Below the pieces are notes generated by a model. It searched no databases, was not told where the DNA came from, and saw only the letters and a program-made list of their open reading frames with translations. Below are positions 16,046-23,165 of a DNA stretch of 48,750 nucleotides, piece after piece. Origin of the DNA: Brevibacillus fortis (GTDB lineage: Bacteria; Bacillota; Bacilli; Brevibacillales; Brevibacillaceae). Position numbers and translations under genes: made by a program. The DNA lies in assembly GCF_003013395.1 (NCBI RefSeq), contig NZ_PXZM01000028.1, positions 1-48,750 on the forward strand. The letters run 5' to 3'. Position 1 is the first letter of the stretch, and each line of letters opens with the position of its first letter.

Positions 16046-16699
16046 TTGATCAGCAAAGATATTTTCATGGAAGCAGTATGCGAGGTGTGTCCGGCAACGT
16101 GCTGGGGAAAGAAAGCACATTGCCAGGTTCATGATAAGCACGTAGGAAAAATCGATTCTTGCCCAGAGTGGGACAAGTATACGCGGGATCAAGAGGCAAA
16201 AGGGCAGCAGAAGACAGTAACCGCTAGAAAAGAAGGCTTCGCCTGGCTGAGTGAACAAGCACCCATCGTAGATTTTTTACAGAAAGCCGAGGAAGAAATC
16301 CGCGACTACAATTACATGCAGATAGAGATCGTGCGCATCCAGCGTTTTTTGCGCGAGGCGGGGGAAGGAATGGTCTCTCAGTACGGAATGGATGCAGGTA
16401 TGCCAAAAGGAAAGGGCACCAACGGAGATAAGACCCATGCGGAGGTCGTACGCCGGGAGCGAAAATGGAAGAGGCTGCAAAATTTGCAGGATAAAATCGA
16501 GCGGATCAATAATGCGGTCGAGACGATTCCGGGTGAGCAGGAGCGATTGGTAGTCGAGGCTTTGCTGGATGGCGATAAAAACAATCTGATTGCCAAAGAA
16601 ATCGGCGTGTCCCGACAGCGGTATTATGAAATCAAGCGCAGTGCCGTGATGAAGATGGCATGGGCGATGTATGGCGATCAGGTTCAGCAGACTGGATAA
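16046..16699 (+). CDS. late regulator with N-terminal Cys cluster and sigma region 4-like HTH (ArpU-like)
   Basis: A 217-residue protein starting with TTG at 16046, 9 bases after GAGGGGG. Residues 11-40 carry five cysteines (CEVCPATCWGKKAHC, then SCPEW), a possible metal site. A central helical region (80-160) includes charged coiled-coil segments. The C-terminus has ETIPGEQERLVVEALLDGDKNNLIAKEIGVSRQRYYEIKRSAVMKMAWAM, a sigma-region-4-like helix-turn-helix as in ArpU/late transcription regulators of Gram-positive phages. It lies directly before the late control region, so it probably activates or antiterminates the tail operon. Confidence 0.65.
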   Translation: MISKDIFMEAVCEVCPATCWGKKAHCQVHDKHVGKIDSCPEWDKYTRDQEAKGQQKTVTARKEGFAWLSEQAPIVDFLQKAEEEIRDYNYMQIEIVRIQRFLREAGEGMVSQYGMDAGMPKGKGTNGDKTHAEVVRRERKWKRLQNLQDKIERINNAVETIPGEQERLVVEALLDGDKNNLIAKEIGVSRQRYYEIKRSAVMKMAWAMYGDQVQQTG

Positions 16700-16728
16700 T
16701 GGAAAACAGAGCTTGGTTCAATAGACGA

Positions 16729-16760
16729 GAAGCTGTCTGATGAGGACAGCTTCTTTTCGT
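16729..16760 (+). terminator. intrinsic terminator after the late regulator
   Basis: GAAGCTGTC at 16729-16737 pairs exactly with GACAGCTTC at 16745-16753, followed by TTTTCGTTTTC. It separates the regulatory operon from the structural operon. Confidence 0.85.
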
Positions 16761-16780
16761 TTTCGCAAGCATGTTGAGAC

Positions 16781-16805
16781 TGACAAAGGTTGACACTTCC
16801 TGACA
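16781..16805 (+). promoter_or_regulatory. three TGACA repeats in 10-bp phase
   Basis: TGACA occurs at 16781, 16791 and 16801, exactly one helical turn apart, about 50-75 bases before the predicted transcript start. Such face-of-helix phasing is typical of activator binding sites. Candidate binders are the late regulator encoded just upstream or the split sigma pair. Confidence 0.55.
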
Positions 16806-16842
16806 CATAGGGTCATTTTCCCGGTTTTTCCTCCGAATCGGT

Positions 16843-16857
16843 TATACTTGAGTCAAG
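16843..16857 (+). promoter_or_regulatory. late promoter: -10 box and overlapping palindrome
   Basis: TATACT at 16843-16848 is a good -10 element, but the -35 position (16820-16825, CCCGGT) does not fit the vegetative consensus, so activation or an alternative sigma is implied. A perfect palindrome CTTGAGTCAAG covers 16847-16857 at the start site, and CCGAATCGG lies just upstream. The first gene with a good ribosome binding site is 265 bases downstream. Confidence 0.5.
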
Positions 16858-16879
16858 CGAAACAAGTAAGAGAGATACG

Positions 16880-16911
16880 AGCCATCCGATGAAGCTGTCG
16901 GGTGGCTTTTT
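16880..16911 (+). terminator. leader terminator just downstream of the late promoter
   Basis: AGCCATCCGA at 16880-16889 pairs with TCGGGTGGCT at 16898-16907 (one G-U), followed by TTTTA. It lies only about 25 bases into the predicted transcript. Transcription of the tail operon would therefore stop at once unless the terminator is read through. The remaining stretch to 17119 holds no convincing gene; it is GC-rich with several small inverted repeats. Confidence 0.75.
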
Positions 16912-17119
16912 ATGTACGCCGATGATTCAACTGTCCGGCGAGCGGGGAAAACGGCGACTAGCGCCACACGATGTTGCGAGTTCAAAGCAAAAGGCTACTC
17001 GCTCCCTGCTCGGCGGGCATTTGCCGTGGATGCCTTGCCAAACGAAGGGAAGTAGTGGGGGGAAGAGACATGTGACGAAGACAGAGGAGAATACCGCAAG
17101 TATGGGAGGTGGAAGCTTG

Positions 17120-17569
17120 ATGGATCGTGAGCAAGCCGTTCTCATTGAACTAGTGAATGAAGCGTATCCAGAGCTGGCTACTGTTGTGAATGTGGACGAC
17201 TGGATGGCGCAACGATTCCAGCCGCCAATTGCGTTTCTTTTGACGCAAGGGGTCCGTGAAGAAGGAAGAAGCCTCACTTCCTATCAGGTGGTCTCAGAAG
17301 CAGCCATCGTCCTCCACTATCCAAAGGTAGCAGGTGTCTATCAGCCGCTTTCAGCTGAACCGCTGCGTGAGCTCCTTCGCCAAAGGCAATTTAGCTATCA
17401 AGGCAAGACGTCTGGATTGTCCATCGAAATTGATAGCTCCACCTTGCGTATTTGGCGGGATAAAAAGGACCGGACGGAAATCGCGTTCCAGTTCACCTAC
17501 AACGTGGCGGTGCAGAGAGCAGTCACAGAAAAAATCAATGAATTTGATGTAGAGGGGGTCCGATCATAG
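17120..17569 (+). CDS. tail terminator/completion-like protein upstream of the sheath
   Basis: A 149-residue protein. The ATG at 17120 follows GGGAGGTGG; the frame is open upstream to 16889, but that part runs through the leader and has no good start. The gene begins with a helical segment (REQAVLIELVNEAYPEL) followed by mainly beta structure. Position immediately before the small spacer gene and the sheath gene is where PBSX-type elements carry XkdI/XkdJ and other myophages carry the tail terminator. The role is assigned from position, not from clear similarity. Confidence 0.55.
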   Translation: MDREQAVLIELVNEAYPELATVVNVDDWMAQRFQPPIAFLLTQGVREEGRSLTSYQVVSEAAIVLHYPKVAGVYQPLSAEPLRELLRQRQFSYQGKTSGLSIEIDSSTLRIWRDKKDRTEIAFQFTYNVAVQRAVTEKINEFDVEGVRS

Positions 17570-17760
17570 TGGCACGAAAAGAACAACAAGCACAGGCCCC
17601 AGAGCTTGTGCAAACCAAACAAGAGTGGATCAAGAGCGCCGCTTACCTTGAAGCCGAACGGTTCGAGGTAGCAGGTGCTCTTTTTTCTGAAACAGATGAT
17701 CAACTACTGGCAGAAGGACAAGTGAAGAGCCGACTGACCAAATACAAAGGCGGGGTGTAA
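17569..17760 (+). CDS. small tail-locus protein
   Basis: A 63-residue charged helical protein starting with GTG that shares one base with the preceding stop (TAGTG). A gene of similar size often precedes the sheath gene in PBSX-like elements. The central part (KQEWIKSAAYLEAERFEVAGALF) is predicted helical. Function unknown. Confidence 0.6.
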   Translation: MARKEQQAQAPELVQTKQEWIKSAAYLEAERFEVAGALFSETDDQLLAEGQVKSRLTKYKGGV

Positions 17761-17762
17761 GC

Positions 17763-19100
17763 ATGACCATTCAACGTGAACGTCCAGGTGTAACGGTGGA
17801 ACTGATCGCAAAAGCAAAAGAACGTGTAGTACCGAAGAGCGGTGTCGTATTGGTGCCGTATCAAGCAGAGTGGGGCGCGCCAGATGAGCTAGTGAAGCTG
17901 GGGAGCTTTGAGGAGCGACTGGCACAGACGTTTGGCAAGGTCGATACCGTGGAGCTGGCAGCAGAAGGCGGCGCGACGATTCTCGCGTACCGCATGACGA
18001 ATGGTACAGCCACAAAAGCAGTGTATGAGCAAGCCGATGCGATCAGAGTCGAGGCCCTGTATCCAGGTTTGGTAGGTAACGAGTTGAAGGTTACGATCAC
18101 GGCCTCAACGTCCGAGCCAGGTAAAAAAGAACTCCAGGTAACAGGCCCGCTGCAAACCGAGAAGTTTTCGTTTGCGGATGCGAATGAGCTGGTAGCGAAA
18201 ACGAGCCAATCCAACTACGTGCGTGTGAAAAAGCTGGGCGAGACTGCCGTTACAATCGTGCCAGAAACAGCGCTGACAGGAGCGAAAAGTGGCACAGTAG
18301 CGCTTACCTCTGCTGACTCGACTAAGCTGTTTATGGCGGTTGCCGGTGCTGATTTTGACACGATGTATCTGCCTTTTGACGATGCGGCTGTACAAGCGGC
18401 AGCGAAGCAATTCATGAACGATCGTCGCACGCAAAACAAGAAGCTCAGCACACTGGTAATCGGTGGCAAGGCGGCCGAAGACGAGAACATGGCGAAGCAC
18501 ATCGAGCGCTCTGTGGCGCAAAATGCCCGTTTTGTCGTGAATAGTGCGATCGCTGGTCAACACAACAATGGAAAAGTATACGGCAGCCTGGAGTGGGCCG
18601 CATGGGTAGCGGGTATGATTGCCGCGACACCTGCGCATGAGTCGCTGACAGCCGTCGTCGTTCCATTGAAAAAAGTGCTCAAGGATTGGGGCCACACCGA
18701 TATTTTGAGTGCTCTCGGCTCTGGTACGCTGATCGCAACTCGCGACGGGGATGTGTACATCATCGAGAGCGCCGTCAATACGCTGGCTGTTCTGGGTACG
18801 CATGAGCGCGAGGACTACGGAAAAATCCGTGTTAGCATGACGCTGGATCAGATCGTCAACGACATCAGCCAAGTCGGCAAGAAATACAAAGGCAAGCTCG
18901 GAAACAACGATTTGGGCGGCGCGGTGTTTGTCTCTGCCGTCAACGCGTACATGACTGTCCGCGAGCAGCAGGGCGCGATTGATACGGGCTGGACGTTTAC
19001 GGATCAAAAGAACGGCATCGGGGATCGTCGTGGCTTCCTGTTGTCTGCGAAGCCGCTTGATGCCATCGAATACTTTGACATTGACTGGGAGGTGCTGTAA
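17763..19100 (+). CDS. contractile tail sheath protein (XkdK-like)
   Basis: A 445-residue protein with the organisation of phage tail sheath subunits. The N-terminal arm is RERPGVTVELIAKAKERV, used for linking to neighbouring subunits. A variable surface domain (about residues 90-180) comes next, and the conserved C-terminal region runs from about 250 to 445 with VNTLAVLGTHEREDYGKIRVSMTLDQIVNDI. Its strand-rich end (KPLDAIEYFDIDWEVL) completes the inter-subunit sheet. It forms the outer tube that contracts to drive the inner tube through the target envelope. The start lies 2 bases after the previous stop. Confidence 0.88.
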   Translation: MTIQRERPGVTVELIAKAKERVVPKSGVVLVPYQAEWGAPDELVKLGSFEERLAQTFGKVDTVELAAEGGATILAYRMTNGTATKAVYEQADAIRVEALYPGLVGNELKVTITASTSEPGKKELQVTGPLQTEKFSFADANELVAKTSQSNYVRVKKLGETAVTIVPETALTGAKSGTVALTSADSTKLFMAVAGADFDTMYLPFDDAAVQAAAKQFMNDRRTQNKKLSTLVIGGKAAEDENMAKHIERSVAQNARFVVNSAIAGQHNNGKVYGSLEWAAWVAGMIAATPAHESLTAVVVPLKKVLKDWGHTDILSALGSGTLIATRDGDVYIIESAVNTLAVLGTHEREDYGKIRVSMTLDQIVNDISQVGKKYKGKLGNNDLGGAVFVSAVNAYMTVREQQGAIDTGWTFTDQKNGIGDRRGFLLSAKPLDAIEYFDIDWEVL

Positions 19101-19553
19101 TTGGCTATTACACGCGATATTAAACTAAAGAACTGCCAAATTTACGATGAAAACGGAGACCCGATCTTCGGTACCCTGGAAGGCAAAATGGTCCTCAAGG
19201 TAGAGTACGGCGATACGAATCGTCTGCAAAAAGGAAAAATCCAGACCGTCAACGACTGGCATGTCGAAGTGACATTGAAAATTACCGCAACCAACGCTGC
19301 GTTGAAATACTATTGCGTCGATCAATTGACGCAAGGCAAGACCCCAGTCCTCCCATTCCTGATCGGCGAGACGCTGGACAAGGAAGCTGGCAACTCCGAA
19401 CGCGTCCGCATCTCCAACATCGTGTTGAACCCAGACGAGATTACGCTGTGGGAAGCCAAAGCAGACGGCAACGATCACGCGACCTACGACCTGAAAGGGA
19501 TGTCCATCGAAAAGCCAGACTACCTCGATGAATTGCCAACGTACACTGAATAG
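19101..19553 (+). CDS. tail tube protein (XkdM-like)
   Basis: A 150-residue protein beginning with TTG directly after the sheath stop, with GGAGGTG inside the sheath gene end. Size, beta-rich pattern and position match the inner tube subunit of PBSX-type tails: YDENGDPIFGTLEGKMVLKVEYGD at the N-terminus and ITLWEAKADGNDHATYDLKGMSIEKPDYLDELP at the C-terminus. It polymerises in hexameric rings to make the rigid conduit inside the sheath. Confidence 0.85.
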   Translation: MAITRDIKLKNCQIYDENGDPIFGTLEGKMVLKVEYGDTNRLQKGKIQTVNDWHVEVTLKITATNAALKYYCVDQLTQGKTPVLPFLIGETLDKEAGNSERVRISNIVLNPDEITLWEAKADGNDHATYDLKGMSIEKPDYLDELPTYTE

Positions 19554-19561
19554 GAGAGTGC

Positions 19562-19954
19562 TTGAATATGAACAAAAACAAACTCGAGAAATTTTTGGCC
19601 AAAGCGAATGAACAAGCTTCGCGAAAAGAAATCACGGTAAACATCGACGGTGACGAGTGGAAGGTTCGCCAACTGAATTTGTCCGAGCTGCGCGAGTGCG
19701 AACGCATGGCTGACAAAGGCGAGAAAACGGATTGGTTCCTGTACAACGATGCACGTCTGGTGAAAGCCACCGAGCACGATTTTCCTTGGAATCAAGAAGA
19801 GCTGAAGAAAGCGTACAAGGTCGGCACCAAGTACGAGCTCGTCGAGAAAGTTTTCCGCGACAATCCAGAAGGCTACACCAAGCTGCTCAATGCTGTCCGT
19901 GAAGTCAATGCAACCCAGACGGAAGAAGAAGCCATTGAAGAAGCAAAAAACTAA
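19562..19954 (+). CDS. tape-measure chaperone, short form (XkdN-like)
   Basis: A 130-residue protein with the position, length and charge pattern of XkdN and of the phage gpG-type tail assembly chaperone, which coats the tape measure before the tube polymerises. GAGAGTG precedes the ATG. The body contains the conserved stretch INIDGDEWKVRQLNLSELRECERMADKG in similar form (here VNIDGDEWKVRQLNLSELRE). Its stop codon TAA lies directly on a canonical slippery heptamer, so a fraction of ribosomes should shift to give the longer product described next. Confidence 0.85.
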   Translation: MNMNKNKLEKFLAKANEQASRKEITVNIDGDEWKVRQLNLSELRECERMADKGEKTDWFLYNDARLVKATEHDFPWNQEELKKAYKVGTKYELVEKVFRDNPEGYTKLLNAVREVNATQTEEEAIEEAKN

Positions 19955-20118
19955 TCCGATCTGACGGCGAGGCCTGGCACATTTGCCGCGCTTTTCTAAA
20001 AGGCAGAGGCCGCCCGTCGGATCTACTCGAGTACGAAGTCGATTTGTACAAGCAGAAGCTGTTTATTTTTGCTTGTCAGATGATTGAGGCAGAGGACGAG
20101 GAAAGAGCTGGGGGGTAG
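19562..20118 (+). CDS. tape-measure chaperone, frameshifted long form (G-GT type)
   Basis: A -1 shift at A AAA AAC (19945-19951) continues translation past the TAA into a 55-codon frame ending at TAG 20116-20118. This gives about 185 residues. The added part begins LIRSDGEAWHICRAFLKGRG and has a helical, charged C-terminus (EYEVDLYKQKLFIFACQMIEAEDEE). It has no start codon or ribosome binding site of its own and fills the gap before the tape-measure gene. In lambda-, P2- and Mu-like tails the equivalent fusion links the chaperone to tail tube subunits, and the frameshift is very widely conserved. Confidence 0.75.
19945..20022 (+). other. programmed -1 ribosomal frameshift site with downstream stem
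   Basis: The heptamer A AAA AAC is in phase (GCA AAA AAC TAA), with the zero-frame stop immediately 3'. Downstream, ATCCGA (19954-19959) can pair with TCGGAT (20017-20022), and within it GGC plus GGCCT (19966-19975) with AGGCCGCC (20007-20014). This hand-drawn structure could act as the stimulatory element. Confidence 0.75.
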
Positions 20119-20187
20119 GTCTCCTGGCTTTTTTCGGGTTTTGCTGGGTGAAGAGAGAGACAGCAAGGAGAGACAGGGGGTGAAAGA

Positions 20188-22563
20188 ATGTCTGAGAAAC
20201 TAACGAAGTTTTTTGATGGTTACAGTGAAGTGATAGGGAAGTATGAAGAATTCAAAAAAGGGTTATTTAATTCTTTTACTTCGCTTACCGAAAAGGCACT
20301 GGGAACGACTCTTAGTTCAGTCGCACAAGAAGCGCAGGCAACTGAAAGAGAAAAGACGCTTTTTGAAGTGGGTGGAAAAGATAGTAAGCAAATTTTGCAA
20401 ATCGAAGAGACTTCAAGAACAATCCTTGAGCTTAACCCGAATATAAAGAAGGACCAAGCATACGCCCTCATTGCCAAAGCTGATCTCGTGCATGCAACGA
20501 ATGGTTTAAACTACGCAGAAAAAGCAGGCATGCTTAAATACACGACGAGGCTTACAGAAGATGAAGCAATGAAAATGATGGGTTCCATGGAGTTCTCTAC
20601 TGGACATGAGAGTACCGTTAGGACGTCAAATGCCGTTCAGTATATGAGCAACAAAGGAGGGGGAGCCATTACCGCAAAATTTGTGGAGTCTATGGCTAAC
20701 TTCAACTTTATGAATGGCAAATTGCTGAATACGCCTGAAAAAATGGCAAATACGTATGTCTCCATAGGGAAACTTCTGAATGATTTTAAAACCTATGGTG
20801 CGTTGCAAGAGAATGCAATGAAGATGGCAGAGAGTGGCGATCTGGCTAAAATCCTTGAGAAGCATTATACGGCTCAAGGGAAAAAGGATGCAAAGACCCG
20901 GGCCGACGACGAAATAAAAAGGCTATATCGAGATATCGCAACGGGGGAGAAAGAAACAATTAATATAGCCCTCGGAAAACTCATAACGACTTTTTCTTCC
21001 ATAAAAGATGAGACAACACAAAGAGATGCATTCGCTGGGTTGACAGGCGATGCTGGAGATGAGTTGTCGAAAGATCTGAAAGAAGTAAAGGATATAGTTA
21101 CAGGGGGTTTTGTACCAGAATATGAAAAACAAAACGAATATAAAGTCGGGAATGAAGCGGTGAATGCACATAAGCTGTCTGCACAGAACGATGTTTATTT
21201 CAAACCTGGGCAGGCACAAGCGATGGCGAGAAACGAGGCCATGGAGATCGCGACTCTGTACACAGAACAAATGTCTGGGATAAATACAGAGATTTCGAAA
21301 GCAGCTGAAGGAGTAATGGGCTCGTTTAACTCTTTGGACGAGTCGATAAAAGGTACTGCGATTTTTGCCGGAGGATTACTACTCCTTGGTAGTGCTCTGA
21401 ACATTCACACGACATCTCAACTGAAAAAATTCAAAGATCTTCGGACAACAATAGAAAAGTTTCCTCAAGAAGCAACTGGCGGGAAAAACTGCTGCTGTTG
21501 TGAGGGTAATAACCGTAAAAGTAAATCAGGTACCTCTTCAAAAAATAGACGTAACAAGAATACTCCTAGGAAACGACGTACGAGTGAGGTCATAGACCAG
21601 TTAGCAGATCAGTTAAAAGACCAGCTCATGAACCGCTTTCCTTTTGGGAAGCGCAAAGGTGGACGCAATGGTAGGCTCATGTTGGGCCTTGGGCTTGGGG
21701 GATTGTGGTTGGGTAAAGACAAGCTTGTGGAGCAGTTCAATGGCTTGTCATTCGACCAACTCAAGGATGGGTCCATGAATAAACTTGGAGAATTGCACCC
21801 GAGTAAGCTCAAAGATGGACTCATGAAAGGCCTTGGGCTTGGGGGATTGCAGTTGGGTAAAGACAAGCTTGTGGAGCAGTTCAAGGGCTTGTCATTCGAC
21901 CAACTCAAGGATGGGTTCATGAATAAGCTTGGAGAATTGCACCCGAGTAAACTCAAAGACAAGCTCATGGAACAATTCAACAAATTGCCCATCGACAAAA
22001 TGAAAGCTGGGATGAAAAAGGTACCCAAACTCGGAATCATCGAAAGCCTCGCAGAAGTATTCACATCGGAGAACAAGCTTGATGCTGCAGCTCGTTTGGG
22101 GGCGGAATCCCTCGGTGGCTGGGCTGGAGCAAGATTAGGAGCGACAGTCGGATTAGCCGCTGGTTCACTCGTTACCCCTGGCGTTGGAACAGCGATCGGT
22201 GGTGTGGTCGGTGGTGTCGGTGGAAATATCGGTGGATCAATGGCGGGAGGTGCTTTATACGACTGGATCAAGTCGTGGTGGCAGGACAAGCCTCTTGAAC
22301 AATCTGTGAGTACACAACCACAAATACCAGCAGGCCCTCCTATTCCAAGTCGTTCTCCTGTTGGCAACTCGCCTGTAAAACAACAGGCTACCTCGGTGAA
22401 CATTCCACAAATTACGGTACCACTCCACGTACAAGGCGTATTACAGGATATCCCAACCATGATGAAAATGCTTACTGACCCAACTGTCGCCCAACGCATT
22501 AAAGACATCATCGAACGCTCACTTCTGGATGCACTAGAGACGAGGGGAGGGATAACGACATGA
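20188..22563 (+). CDS. tail tape measure protein (XkdO-like)
   Basis: A 791-residue protein in the tape-measure position. Its long, mostly helical N-terminal half (1-380) is followed by a hydrophobic segment (GTAIFAGGLLLLGSAL, about 388-403) and an unusual CCCC cluster at residues 435-438. A strongly basic stretch then leads to a 48-residue tandem repeat (about 501-596) with the theme LGKDKLVEQF-GLSFDQLKDG. A Gly/Ala-rich membrane-like region (about 640-690, containing GTAIGGVVGGVGG) and a Pro/Gln linker precede a final helix. Tape measures set tail length and help membrane penetration; at about 0.15 nm per residue this one would give a tail near 120 nm. AGGGGGTGAAAGA precedes the ATG. Confidence 0.85.
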   Translation: MSEKLTKFFDGYSEVIGKYEEFKKGLFNSFTSLTEKALGTTLSSVAQEAQATEREKTLFEVGGKDSKQILQIEETSRTILELNPNIKKDQAYALIAKADLVHATNGLNYAEKAGMLKYTTRLTEDEAMKMMGSMEFSTGHESTVRTSNAVQYMSNKGGGAITAKFVESMANFNFMNGKLLNTPEKMANTYVSIGKLLNDFKTYGALQENAMKMAESGDLAKILEKHYTAQGKKDAKTRADDEIKRLYRDIATGEKETINIALGKLITTFSSIKDETTQRDAFAGLTGDAGDELSKDLKEVKDIVTGGFVPEYEKQNEYKVGNEAVNAHKLSAQNDVYFKPGQAQAMARNEAMEIATLYTEQMSGINTEISKAAEGVMGSFNSLDESIKGTAIFAGGLLLLGSALNIHTTSQLKKFKDLRTTIEKFPQEATGGKNCCCCEGNNRKSKSGTSSKNRRNKNTPRKRRTSEVIDQLADQLKDQLMNRFPFGKRKGGRNGRLMLGLGLGGLWLGKDKLVEQFNGLSFDQLKDGSMNKLGELHPSKLKDGLMKGLGLGGLQLGKDKLVEQFKGLSFDQLKDGFMNKLGELHPSKLKDKLMEQFNKLPIDKMKAGMKKVPKLGIIESLAEVFTSENKLDAAARLGAESLGGWAGARLGATVGLAAGSLVTPGVGTAIGGVVGGVGGNIGGSMAGGALYDWIKSWWQDKPLEQSVSTQPQIPAGPPIPSRSPVGNSPVKQQATSVNIPQITVPLHVQGVLQDIPTMMKMLTDPTVAQRIKDIIERSLLDALETRGGITT
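21687..21974 (+). repeat. 144-bp tandem duplication inside the tape measure gene
   Basis: Two copies, 21687-21830 and 21831-21974, are nearly identical over 144 bp (48 codons), with roughly a dozen differences mostly at the 3' end. The reading frame is kept. The similarity at DNA level suggests a recent duplication. Confidence 0.85.
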
Positions 22564-23150
22564 TCCGCCTACAAGGCAAATACAGGCTGACTTTTCCTGT
22601 CACACCTGCGGAAATCCAGTTTCGCGGCTACGGTAACGACATCGAAAGCACGACATCAATCACGTTATTGTCCGGCAACCGCATCTCTTCCAGACGCCCG
22701 AAGTCCATTTCCTTTGACTTCATTTTGCCCGGAGACAGTACGGCTCCCTACGTTGAGGTGCAAGGCTATCAAGGTCCCAGACAGTGGCTTGCTGGCTTGG
22801 ATCGCTTAACGGGCTCCGAAGCACTTTTGACCATTGACGAGCTTGATCTGGCGTGGAATGTACTCATCGGGCCATGTGACGGCAAATTTCTTGGAAAAAA
22901 CGTCGATTTTCACGGCTCGATTGAGCTTCCATTGTTTGTAAAAGATGAGTTTATTACGTGGAGCAATCAGACACAGCTTTTATCCCCAGGTGCAGTCATC
23001 ACACGACAGCAGCCAGCTCGTCCGAATACGAGCGGGAAGGTAGCAAAGAAGACACAGAAACAGCAAGCGGCCCCACGGTTAGACAGCAAAAAATTGGAAG
23101 ACAGGAAAAGAGAGATTAACGAAAAGCTAGAAAGAGAAAACAGAATGTAA
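22560..23150 (+). CDS. baseplate/tail adaptor protein (XkdP-like, without LysM)
   Basis: A 196-residue protein whose ATG overlaps the tape-measure stop (ATGA). In PBSX this slot holds XkdP, which links tube end and hub and usually carries a C-terminal LysM module. Here the N-terminal 140 residues (YRLTFPVTPAEIQFRGYGNDIESTTSI onward, then RPKSISFDFILPGD) match that domain. The C-terminus, instead of LysM, is a basic, Lys/Gln/Arg-rich helix (KKTQKQQAAPRLDSKKLEDRK). Loss or replacement of LysM is notable. Assignment rests on position and domain style. Confidence 0.7.
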   Translation: MIRLQGKYRLTFPVTPAEIQFRGYGNDIESTTSITLLSGNRISSRRPKSISFDFILPGDSTAPYVEVQGYQGPRQWLAGLDRLTGSEALLTIDELDLAWNVLIGPCDGKFLGKNVDFHGSIELPLFVKDEFITWSNQTQLLSPGAVITRQQPARPNTSGKVAKKTQKQQAAPRLDSKKLEDRKREINEKLERENRM

Positions 23151-23165
23151 CGGAGGGCAGATGAA

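Noticed and set aside
18105..19007. 300-codon minus-strand frame inside the sheath gene
   Set aside because: Shadow of the sheath coding sequence; no ribosome binding site and no similarity pattern.
21609..22511. 300-codon minus-strand frame inside the tape measure gene
   Set aside because: Shadow of the tandem repeat and Gly-rich region; Pro/Ser/Cys-rich composition without gene features.
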